Assembly (NCBI GenBank): GCA_963853835.1
Contig: OY970835.1
Location: forward strand, 11,600,501 to 11,664,500
DNA from: Calendula officinalis
Taxonomy: Eukaryota > Streptophyta > Magnoliopsida > Asterales > Asteraceae
DNA: 64,000 nucleotides
Reading direction: 5' to 3'
The notes below the pieces were generated by a model. That model did not search any database, had not been told where the DNA came from, and saw only the letters and a program-made list of their open reading frames with translations. Every line of letters starts with the position of its first letter. Position 1 is the stretch's first letter. The translations under genes were made by a program, and so were the position numbers. Positions 56,500 through 64,000 of this stretch are shown piece after piece.

Positions 56500-59400
56500 A
56501 TGGATACTTATAGGTTATTGGCCATAGCTAGTGGTTATAATGGTTCACGAGGTATTCGCATGACTTATGGACACTAGTTACGGTTTAAAATGGATACTTA
56601 TAGGTTATTGGTCATATCTAGTGGTTATAATTGTTCACGGGTTATTCGTACGGGTTATGGACACCAATTACGGTTTAAAATGGATACTTATAGCTTATTT
56701 GTCATAACCAGTGGTTATAATAGTTCACGGGTCATTCGTATGGGTTCTGGACACCAATTACAAATTAAAATGCATACTAATAGGTTATTCGTCATAGCTA
56801 GTGGTTATAATGGTTCATGAGGCATTCGTATGACTTAAGGACACCAATTATGGTTTAAAATGGATACTAATAGGTTATTTGTCATAGCTAGTGGTTACAA
56901 TGGTTCACGGTCCATTCGTACGGGCATCAGTTACGGTTTAAAATTGATACTTATAGGTTATTGGTCATAACTAGTGGTTATAATGGTTCACGAGGCATTC
57001 AGACGACTTGTGGACACCAGTTACGGTTTAAAATGGATACTTATAGGTTATTGATCATAACTAGTGGTTGTAATGGTTCACGGGCTATTCGTACGGGTTA
57101 TGGACACCAGTTATGGTTTAAAATGGATACTTGTAGCTTATTGGTCATAGCTAGTGGTTATAATAGTTCACGGGACATTCGTATGGGTTATGGACACCAA
57201 TTACAAATTAAAATGCATACTAATAGGTTATTCGTCATAGCTAGTGGTTATAATGGTTCACGAGGCATTCGTATCACTTATGCACACGAATTATGGTTTA
57301 AAATGAATACTTATAGGTTATTGGTCATAGCTTGTGGTTATAATGGTTCACCCTCCATTCGTATGGGCACCAGTTACGGTTTAAAATGGATACTTATAGG
57401 TTATTGGTCATAGCTAGTGGTTATAATGGTTCACGAGGCATACGCATGACTTATGGACACCAGTTACGTTTTTAAATGGATACTTATAGCTTATTTGTCA
57501 TATCCAGTGGTTATAATAGTTCACTGGTCATTCGTATGGGTTCTGGACACCAATTACAAATTAAAATGCATACTAATAGGTTATTCGTCATAACTAGTGG
57601 TTATACTTGTTCACGAAGCATTCGTATGACTTATGGACACCAATTATGGTTTAAAATGAGTACTTATAGGTTATTGGTCATAGCTAGTGGTTATAATGGT
57701 TCACGGTCCATTCGTATGGGCACCAGTGACGGTTTAAAATGCATACTTATAGGTTATTGGTCATAGCTAGTGGTTATAATGGTTCACGAGGCATTCGGAT
57801 GACTTATGGACACGAGTTACGGTTTAAAATGCATACTTATAGGTTATTGGTCATAACTAGTGGTTATTATGGTTCACGGGCTATTCGTACGGGTTATGGA
57901 CACCAATTACAGTTTAAAAAGGATACTTACAGCTTATTTGTCATAGCCAGTGGTTATAATTGTTCACGGGTCATTCGTATGTTCTGGACACCAATTACAA
58001 ATTAAAATGCATACTAATACATTATCCGTCATAGCTAGTGGTTATAATGGTTCGCGAGGCATTCGTATGACTTATGGACACCAATTATGTTTTAAAATGA
58101 ATACTTATAGGTTATTGGTCATGGCTAGTGGTTATAATGGTTCACGATGCATTCATATGGGCACCAGTTACGGTTTAAAAGGGATACTTATAGGTTATTG
58201 GATATAGCTAGTGGTTATAATGGTTCACGAGGCATTCGCATGACTTATGGACACGAGTTACGGTTTAAAATGGATACTTATAGGTTATTGGTCATAGCTA
58301 GTGGTTATAATGGTTCACGGGCCATTCGTACGGGTTATGGACACCAATTATGGTTTAAAATGGATACTTATAGCTTATTGGTCATAGCCAGTGGTTATAA
58401 TGGTTCACGAGGCATTCGTATGACTTATAGACACCAATTATTGTTTAAAATGAATACTTGAAGGTTATTGGTCATAGCTAGTGGTTATAATGGTTCACGG
58501 TCCATTCGTATGGGCACCCGTTACGGTTTAAAATGGATACTTATAGGTTATTGGTCACAGCTAGTGGTTATAATGGTTCACGAGGCATTCGCATGACTTA
58601 TGGACACCAATTACGGTTTAAAATGGATACTTATAGGTTATTGGTCATAGCTAGTGGTTATAATGGTTCACGGGCCATTCGTATGAGTTATGGACACCAA
58701 TTACGGTTTAAAACAGATACTTATAAGTTATTGGTCATAGCTAGTGGTTATAATCGTTCACGAGGCATTCTTATGACTTATAGACACCTATTACGGTTTA
58801 AAATGGATACTTATAGGTTATTGGTCATAACTAGTGGTTATAATGGTTCACGGGCCATTCGTACGGGTTATGGACACCAATTACGGTTTAAAATGGGTAC
58901 TTATATGTGTTTGGTCATAGGCAGTGATTATAATGGTTCACGGGCCATTTGTACGGCTTATGGACACCAATTACGGTTTAAAATGGATACTTATAGCTTA
59001 CGGGTCATAGCCAGTGGTTATAATAGTTCACGGGCCATTCGTATGGGTTATGGACACCAATTAGAATTTAAAATGGATACTAACTGGTTATCCGTCATAG
59101 CTAGTGGTTATAATGGTTCACGAGGCATTCGTATGACTTATGGACACCAATTATGGTTTAAAATGAATACTTATAAGTTATTGGTCATAGCTAGTGGTTA
59201 TAATGGTTCAAGATCCATTCGTATGGGCTCCAGTTATGGTCTAAAATGGATACTTAGAGGTTATTGGTCATAGATAGTGGTTATAATGGTTCACGAGGCA
59301 TTCACATGACTTATGGACACCAGTTCCGGTTTAAAATCGATAGTTATAGGTTATTGGTCATATCTAGTGGTTATGATGGTTCACGAGCTATTCGTACAGG

Positions 59401-61436
59401 TTATGGACACCAATTACGGTTTAAAATGGATACTTATAGCTTATTTTTCATAGCCAGTGGTTATAATAGTTCACGGGTGATTCGTATGGGTTCTGGACAC
59501 CAATTACAAATTAAAATGCATACTAATAGGTTATTCGTTATAGCTAGTGGTTATAATGGTTCACGAGGCATTCGTATGACTTATGGACACCAATTATGGT
59601 TTAAAATGAATACTTATAGGTTATTGGTCATAGCTAGTGGTTATAATGGTTCGATGGTCCATTCGTATGGGCACCAGTTACGGTTTAAAATGGATACTTA
59701 TAGGTTATTGGTCATAGGTAGTGGTTATAATGGTTCACGAGGCATTCAGACGACTTATGGACAACAGTTCCGGTTTAAAATCGATACTTATAGGTTATTG
59801 GTCATATCTAGTGGTTATGATGGTTCACGAGCTATTCGTACAGGTTATGGACACCAATTACGGTTTAAAATGGATACTTATAGCTTATTTGTCATAGCCA
59901 GTGGTTATAATAGTTCACGGGTCATTCGTATGGGTTCGGGACACCAATTACAAATTAAAATGCATACTAATAGGTTATTCGTCATAGCTAGTGGTTATAA
60001 CGGTTCACGAGGCATTCGAATGACTTATGGACACCAATTATGGTTTAAAATGAATACTTATAGGCTATAGGTCATGGCTAGTGGTTATATGGTTCACGAT
60101 CCATTCGTATGGGCACCAGTTACGGTTTAAAACGGATACTTATAGGTTATTGGATATAGCTAGTGGTTATAATGGTTCACGAGGCATTCGCATGACTTAT
60201 GGACACCAGTTACGGTTTAAAATGGCTAGTTATAGGTTATTGGTCATAGCTAGTGGTTATAATGGTTCACGGGCCGTTCGTACGGGTTATGGACACCAAT
60301 TACGGTTTAAAATGGATACTTATAGCTTATTGGTCATAGCCGGTGGTAATAATAGTTCACGGGTCATTCGTATGGGATATGGACACCAATTTCAAATTAA
60401 AATGCATACTAATAGGTTATTCATCATAGCTAGTGGTTATAATGGTTCCAGAGGCATTCGTATGACTTATGGACACCAATTATGGTTTAAAATGAATACT
60501 TATAGGTTATTGGTCATAGCTAGTGGTTATAATGGTTCACGGTCCATTCGTATGGGCACCAGTTACGGTTTAAAATGGATACTTATAGGTTATTGGTCAT
60601 AGCTAGGGGTTATAATGGTTCACGAGGCACTCTTTTGACTTAGAGACACCTATTACGGTTTAAAATGAATACTTATAGGTTATTGGTCATAACTAGTGGG
60701 TATAATGGTTCACGGGCCATTCGTACGAGTTAAGGATACCAATTACGGTTTAAAATGGATACTTATATGTGTTTGGTCTTAGGTAGTGATTATAATGGCT
60801 CACGGGCCATTCGTACGGCTTAGGGACACCAATTACGGTTTAAAATGGATACTTATAGCTTATTGGTCATAGCCAGTGGTTATAATAGTTCACGGGCCAT
60901 TCGTATGGGTTATGGACACCAATTAGAATTTAAAATGGATACTAACAGGTTATTCGTCATAGCTAGTGGTTATAATGGTTCACGAGGCATTCGTATGACT
61001 TATGGACACCAATTATGGTGTAAATGGAACACTTATAGGTTATTGGTCATAGATAGTGGTTTTAATGGTTCACGGGCCATTCGTATGGACACCAATTACG
61101 GTTTAAAATGGATACTTATGCCATTCGTATGACTTATGGACACCAATTACGGTTTAAAACGGATACTTATAAGTTATTGGTCATAGCTAAGAGTTATAAT
61201 GGTTCACGAGGCATTCGTATGACTTATAGACACCTATTACGGTTTAAAATGGATACTTATAGGTTATTGGTCATAGCTAGTGGTTATAATGGTTCACGGG
61301 CCATTCATATGAGATATGGACACCAATTACAGTTTAAAATGGATACTTATAAGTTATTGGTCATAGCTAGCGGTTATAATGGTTCATGAGGCATTCTTAT
61401 GACTTATAGACACCTATTACGGTTTAAAATGGATAC
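56500..61436 (+). repeat. Satellite domain F: diverged edge of the array
   Basis: Monomers here carry many private changes and small indels: AAAAAGGATACTTAAAGG just upstream near 56,236, TCACCCTCCATTCG near 57,350, GTATGTTCTGGACACC near 57,977 (2 bp lost), TTCGATGGTCC near 59,650 (1 bp gained). Spacings are 443, 443, 353, 441, 353, 713, 444, 442, 443, 533. Monomer types resemble those of B more than those of E. Higher divergence is what is usually seen toward the margin of a satellite array. Confidence 0.8.
61108..61158 (+). repeat. 51-bp truncated monomer (39-bp internal deletion)
   Basis: ATGGATACTTAT is followed directly by GCCATTCGTATGAC, removing unit offsets 13-51. The 39-bp loss is a multiple of 3, so the open frame continues through it. 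It is the only such deletion in the window and sits about 300 bp from the retroelement boundary. Confidence 0.85.
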
Positions 61437-61441
61437 TGATG
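61429..61441. other. Satellite/retroelement junction
   Basis: The last satellite unit breaks off after ATGGATAC (61429-61436). From TGATGTGATAAAAC (61437 on) the sequence is unrelated to the satellite. The T at 61437 would also be the next base of the monomer, so the break is placed to within 1 bp. If this is an LTR insertion, the expected 5-bp target-site duplicate is GATAC (61432-61436). Confidence 0.8.
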
Positions 61442-61562
61442 TGATAAAACCAGTTATAAAATAATTACCTAAAATACGCCTTCTCTAGATTACCACACTC
61501 TTAGGCAAGTATGACCTAATCGTGAGTAATATAGTTCAGGTAAGTATGTCGGGTATATTCGT

Positions 61563-61575
61563 CTCCACAGGGAAC
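61563..61575 (-). other. Conserved GTTCCCTGTGGAG motif in the LTR
   Basis: On the minus strand the motif GTTCCCTGTGGAG followed by ACGAATATACCC lies about 125 bp before the LTR end. Similar CCCTGTGG-GACGA or CCTTGTGGGATCGA words sit at a comparable place in many plant gypsy LTRs. This supports the orientation assigned to the element. The identification rests on recalled family features, not on an alignment. Confidence 0.5.
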
Positions 61576-62417
61576 AGTGATGATGGCTAAATAAATTAAT
61601 ACTAATAATTTAATCTAAGTAAGTGCATAAAGTAGGGGTTTTTGGTTTAAAAATAAATAATTAAATAAACTGATTTAAAAGTAACCGTAAACTTTAAAGA
61701 ATGAGACAACTTGATAACATAAGAAAACTGTGTTCAAATTTGAGAGGGAATATTCACTATGATCGATTCCATCTAGGTCTAGGTTTGGTTGGTTAAGTCC
61801 CGATTTAATTGTTATTCTAGAAGTTAGGTAAGCAGTGGTCACTAGCTTCCTACAATGGCTATAGATATATTTCGGTCGGCTTCTAATCTAGAACTTGGTC
61901 ATTACTAAGATTAGACTTCGAATTTTATCTAAGTTATTGATGTCTAAACTCGAATCCCTAAGTCTAGTGGATTGCCAACTACCTCACCTGGGTGAAAAGT
62001 TGAAGTAATTATGAATTATAATTGCTTGTGGTCACTCAACAAAATAAATCAATAATCAACAGTTCAAACAATCAAAATTCAAGAATAAATCAAAAGGTCT
62101 TTGATATAAAAACAAGTGTTCAAATCCAATAATAAAAATCCTAAAAATACCAAACCTAAATCCTAGATTTCATATAATCATAGCGAATATTAAATGATTT
62201 AGCACATAGACATGCTAAAAATCATAAAACAAACATAAATATTCAATAGAACAAACATAATATCGATAAATAATGATTAAAAACCGAATTATATGAATGG
62301 AGTTGAAGATTTTGATGCTTGAAACCTCCAAAATTCGTGCACAATAGTATCCCTAGGGTACTTTTCGGCTGCCTCTTTATTAGGTCAAAAGTTATCTTTT
62401 CAAGTCTGTAATTCTCG

Positions 62418-62427
62418 CTTAAATATA
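62418..62427 (-). promoter_or_regulatory. Candidate TATA box of the LTR promoter
   Basis: The minus strand reads TATATTTAAG here, 9-10 bp that fit a plant TATA element. Transcription would start near plus position 62,390. A short way downstream the minus strand has AATAAA (plus 62376-62381), a possible polyadenylation signal, as expected for an R region. A second candidate, TATAAAAG, lies at plus 62695-62702. Only one is likely to be used; sequence alone does not decide. Confidence 0.4.
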
Positions 62428-62444
62428 CGTCAGATAGCTGGAAA

Positions 62445-62635
62445 TCGCGTCGCTATTCCCAAAATCGCGTCGCTACTTAATGTCCCGCGTTAATTCGCGT
62501 CGCTATCTCCTAGATAGCGGCGTGATCTGCTCTTTCTGATGGCAAACATCAACTCGATTTCGCGTTTCGATGGGAAATAGCGATTGAGATAGCGGCATAG
62601 ATAGCGGCGCTATCCATAGATAGCGGCACTATCTC
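62445..62635. repeat. Cluster of GC-rich short direct and inverted repeats (CGCGTCGCTAT / GATAGCGGCG)
   Basis: CGCGTCGCTA occurs three times (about 62447, 62465, 62497) and its inverted relative ATAGCGGC four times (about 62514, 62589, 62601, 62619). They form hairpins: CGCTATCT-CCT-AGATAGCG at 62501-62519, extendable with wobble pairs to about 12 bp, and GATAGC-GGC-GCTATC at 62600-62614. The cluster lies upstream of the 62418 TATA candidate on the minus strand, i.e. in the presumed U3 enhancer region, and stands out against the AT-rich surroundings. Confidence 0.75.
62537..62551. repeat. Small perfect hairpin TGATG-GCAAA-CATCA
   Basis: A 5-bp stem with a 5-base loop sits between the two groups of GCTAT/ATAGC repeats. 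The stem is short and may be coincidental; it is listed only as part of the structured U3 segment. Confidence 0.3.
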
Positions 62636-62778
62636 TGAATTTTCTGCAGATTTTCATTTCTTGTGTCGTTTTGGCTCGTTTTTGTCACTTTTTTCTTTTA
62701 TAGCCTGAAAAATACAATGGGAACTATATTTGAGTGATAACATCATGTCTTAATTAATAAACACATACAAAAAGAGGT

Positions 62779-62816
62779 ATATTGGCATATAAATATATGT
62801 ATAAATATGCCAATAT
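62779..62816. repeat. 12-bp perfect inverted repeat at the LTR terminus
   Basis: ATATTGGCATAT (62779-62790) and ATATGCCAATAT (62805-62816) are exact reverse complements separated by 14 AT-rich bases. They occupy the first ~40 bp of the LTR on the minus strand if the LTR starts at 62818, just inside its TGAT terminus. Possible roles are integrase end recognition or an RNA hairpin; neither is shown by the sequence. Confidence 0.75.
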
Positions 62817-62820
62817 CAAG

Positions 62821-62856
62821 ATGCCCACACTTAAACTTTGCTTGTCCTCAAGCAAA
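62821..62856 (-). other. Conserved post-pol motif and candidate polypurine tract
   Basis: The minus strand reads TTTGCTTGAGGACAAGCAAA followed by GTTTAAGTGTGGGCAT, then TGATATTGG at the LTR edge. The GAGGACAAGCAA ... AAGTGTGGG pair is a hallmark of the stretch between pol and the 3' LTR in many plant Ty3/gypsy elements, and the GTGTGGG part lies where the polypurine primer tract would be. The first part is also an 8-bp hairpin (TTTGCTTG/CAAGCAAA, 62837-62856). This is the strongest evidence for element type and orientation. Confidence 0.7.
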
Positions 62857-63197
62857 TCATCATTAAAATAATTCAATCAGGTATAAACAATTATAAAGCA
62901 ATCGACATTTCATCTCTATTTATTCATATAAACACCACAATGTTCAGAACCTAGTCCATTTAGCAGTTAAAATTTCACATTATATTTTATGCCCAAGTTT
63001 GTGTAAAAACATCAGCTAACTTTCACAAATCTAATCTAATCGTTAACTATGTTAATTAGACTACTTTTTAACTTAGATCCTAATTCATCCTTGCCTAACC
63101 TATAAATACCATCTTTATGAAAATCACCCGACTAGTAAGGTTAAAAGAAGAAAAATTAGTTTATTTATTCATTTCATAATTTATTTGCTTTTTTATT

Positions 63198-63254
63198 CAT
63201 GCTTTGCATGTTTATTTATTTTATTTGTTCTTATACATGCTTTGCATGTTTATT
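63198..63254. repeat. 19-bp direct repeat CATGCTTTGCATGTTTATT, two copies 38 bp apart
   Basis: Exact copies lie at 63198-63216 and 63236-63254 within T/A-rich sequence. The core also contains the near-palindrome CATGCTTTGCATG. It is probably a local slippage duplication. No function is indicated. Confidence 0.7.
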
Positions 63255-63298
63255 AACTTTAATTATTTATTTTTTTTGGAAGAGAGAACAAAAACTTT

Positions 63299-63403
63299 CA
63301 TTGAGCACCCGCGTAAAAGACTTTCAGCCAACATATCCAGATCAGTTGACCTTAGTATGTCAGGTTTAAAGGACCCCGCGAGCTTACTTCTCGGGAACCC
63401 ACG
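63299..63403. repeat. ~105-bp imperfect direct repeat, copy 1
   Basis: Starts CATTGAGCACCCGCGTAA and shares ACATATCCAGATCAGTTGAC and CTTAGTATG with copy 2 at 63473-63577. Its right part is AGGACCCCGCGAGC and TCTCGGGAACCC. Copies differ at scattered positions (e.g. GTCAGGTTTAAAGG versus GCTAGGTTTGAAGG), so the duplication is not very recent. Confidence 0.85.
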
Positions 63404-63472
63404 GTCGGCTAATTGTTCCCCCTAAGTATTTAATTAGGTATTTATTCAAGAATCGATTCGAACCTCAGCTTA

Positions 63473-63577
63473 CATTGTGAACCCGCGTAAAAGACCTTCG
63501 ACCAACATATCCAGATCAGTTGACCTTAGTATGCTAGGTTTGAAGGACCCCTCGGGCGTACTTGTCGGGAGCACAAG
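63473..63577. repeat. ~105-bp imperfect direct repeat, copy 2
   Basis: Starts CATTGTGAACCCGCGTAA, 174 bp after copy 1, and ends AGGACCCCTCGGGCG then TGTCGGGAGCAC. The ~69-bp spacer between copies is not repeated. GC-rich for its surroundings. The pair looks like a tandem duplication of a structured non-coding segment of the element. Confidence 0.85.
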
Positions 63578-63982
63578 GACTGTTGAATATTCTCACCGAT
63601 TCTCAAATTTTTCATGTATATTATTTAGCAATTTATTTACGTAAACTAAAAGCTCTTAATCTAACCTAATGTCATCAGGTGTTAGCGTTGCTAAACTTAA
63701 TTTTCTAAAAGACAATACCTATAGATTTACAAGAATTTCAAATTTTCCAAGTTAGAAAGTGATTTAATTAACGTGTTAAAGAGATAATTAGATCGGCAAA
63801 AAGCCACAAAAATTGACAAATAAAAGCTAAGAAAAATTTTAACTTTTAAAGTGAAATTTATTGTCTAAAAATTGTTTTCTAAGGTTGATATGTGTCGAAA
63901 AAAACATTTCTGATTGAATTTGGTTTGTTCGTTTTTGAGATGATTTACTATGAATACTAACAAGTGGTGGATACCATATCCC

Positions 63983-64000
63983 ATGCCCACACTTAAAATA
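63983..64000 (-). other. Second copy of the TTTAAGTGTGGGCAT motif
   Basis: ATGCCCACACTTAAA at 63983-63997 is an exact 15-bp repeat of 62821-62835, 1,162 bp away. Here it is preceded on the plus strand by the small hairpin GGATA-CCA-TATCC (63969-63981) rather than by LTR-like TGATATTGG. It could be a second polypurine-like tract, a duplicated 3' region, or the edge of another element beyond the window. Confidence 0.6.

Larger units (their letters stand above)
1..61436 (+). repeat. 90/83-bp satellite DNA array, about 61.4 kb, all units in one orientation
   Basis: The whole stretch is built from a 90-bp unit repeated head to tail with no inversion and no unrelated insertion. Unit landmarks (offset 1 = first A of ATGGATAC): ATGGATACTTATAGG 1-15, GGTCATAGCTAGTGG 21-35, TTATAATGGTTCACGG 36-51, CCATTCGTATGG 53-64, GACACCAATTACGG 71-84, TTTAAA 85-90. 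About one unit in five is an 83-bp form lacking 7 bp near offset 65. Copies differ by substitutions and rare 1-6 bp indels. The array runs off the left edge and stops at the retroelement. A tandem array of this scale is typical of centromeric, pericentromeric, subtelomeric or knob heterochromatin; which of these applies cannot be told from sequence alone. The family is not one I recognise. Confidence 0.98.
61437..62818 (-). mobile_element. LTR of a Ty3/gypsy-like plant retrotransposon (probably the 3' LTR)
   Basis: Read on the minus strand, this begins TGATATTGGCATATTT just downstream of the conserved TTTAAGTGTGGGCAT motif and ends TTTTATCACATCA at the satellite junction, so it has TG...CA ends with TGAT/ATCA inverted termini and is about 1,382 bp. 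Near its far end it has GTTCCCTGTGGAG, a motif I associate with the 3' part of plant gypsy LTRs. An alternative start on the minus strand is TGATGTTATCACTC (plus position 62745, LTR 1,309 bp). That start gives a better 6-bp inverted terminus but lacks a purine-rich tract next to it. No second LTR is in the window, so pairing is unproven. It contains no coding sequence. Confidence 0.72.
62819..64000 (-). mobile_element. Internal non-coding 3' region of the retroelement (partial)
   Basis: This is the remaining unique sequence, AT-rich and without any convincing reading frame on either strand; the longest open frame on the plus strand (63204-63425, 73 codons) crosses an internal repeat and has no recognisable domain. 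No gag, protease, reverse transcriptase or integrase motif is visible, so coding parts, if present, lie beyond 64,000. The region contains the duplicated 105-bp segment, a 19-bp direct repeat and a second AAGTGTGGGCAT motif. Long untranslated 3' regions are common in plant gypsy elements; a non-autonomous element is also possible. Confidence 0.6.

Noticed and set aside
59264..60070. Longest open frame (268 codons) and the many similar frames as a family of repetitive proteins
   Set aside because: They follow directly from a 90-bp period with one stop-free frame. They overlap each other, end at 83-bp units, and variation includes indels and stops. There is no promoter, signal peptide or known domain.
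1..61436. CRISPR array or other repeat-spacer system
   Set aside because: The whole 90-bp unit repeats; there are no unique spacers between conserved repeats and no cas-like genes.
1..61436. Self-cleaving hammerhead ribozyme, as found in some satellites
   Set aside because: I found no CTGANGA plus GAAA core arrangement on either strand of the unit; CTGATGTG at the junction (61436-61443) is not in the right context.
1..61436. Assembly artefact producing the homogeneous blocks
   Set aside because: It cannot be excluded for the identical duplications (18348-21367, 51267-55253). However, domain-specific variants and nested, differently sized HORs across the array are hard to explain by collapse or duplication errors alone.
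1..61436. Telomeric repeat, rDNA spacer or organellar sequence
   Set aside because: There is no TTTAGGG run, no rRNA-like segment and no organellar gene; the unit does not resemble any of these.
63204..63425. 73-codon open frame in the retroelement region
   Set aside because: It is short, crosses the 105-bp repeat, starts in T-rich low-complexity DNA, lies on the strand opposite to the element and matches no recognisable motif.
63454..63464. tRNA-like B box (minus strand GGTTCGAATCG)
   Set aside because: No matching A box or cloverleaf can be drawn around it; a single 10-11 bp match is expected by chance.
62746..64000. Primer-binding site complementary to a tRNA 3' end
   Set aside because: No TGGTATCAGAGC-like sequence or its complement is visible. 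This agrees with the LTR being the 3' one, whose internal side carries a polypurine tract instead.

Overview
The window is one very long, head-to-tail satellite DNA array (positions 1-61,436), followed by the edge of an LTR retrotransposon (61,437-64,000). I see no real protein-coding gene, tRNA, rRNA or CRISPR array. The sequence suggests a nuclear genome of a flowering plant, probably a eudicot. The evidence is a huge homogeneous tandem array joined to a Ty3/gypsy-type LTR element. That element carries the GAGGACAAGCAA / TTTAAGTGTGGG signature typical of the region after pol in plant gypsy elements. I do not recognise the satellite family or the species.

The satellite unit is 90 bp, about 39% GC and always in the same orientation. 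It begins (arbitrary phase) ATGGATACTTATAGG and ends with TTTAAA. A second form of 83 bp lacks 7 bp (ATGGGTTATGGACACC has become ATGGGCACC). By hand count there are about 133 short units among roughly 690. Nearly every distance between successive short units is 83 + 90k bp (k from 0 to 9), so they act as punctuation marks of a hierarchical higher-order repeat (HOR). Because 90 is divisible by 3 and one forward frame of the unit has no stop, the array is full of overlapping open reading frames of 60-268 codons. These are by-products of the period, not genes. Each short unit shifts the frame and ends the run.

Layout by dominant HOR: A (1-5,030) 533-bp 6-mers and 353-bp 4-mers. B (5,031-15,847) diverged and mixed, containing a ~3.4-kb segmental duplication. 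C (15,848-35,332) 443-bp 5-mers alternating with 713-bp 8-mers, organised into 2.0-3.2-kb super-units. D (35,333-46,290) a mosaic with 886-bp and 1,591-bp units and unique paired short units. E (46,291-56,499) very homogeneous 443-bp units, including a 1,329-bp triplication. F (56,500-61,436) more diverged and ending at the retroelement.

The retroelement lies on the minus strand. Its 3' LTR (61,437 to about 62,818; alternative end 62,745) cuts a satellite unit after its eighth base. The internal part visible here (to 64,000) is non-coding and contains a duplicated ~105-bp segment and a second copy of the AAGTGTGGGCAT motif. The simplest reading is an element inserted into the array, so satellite should resume beyond its other LTR outside this window.
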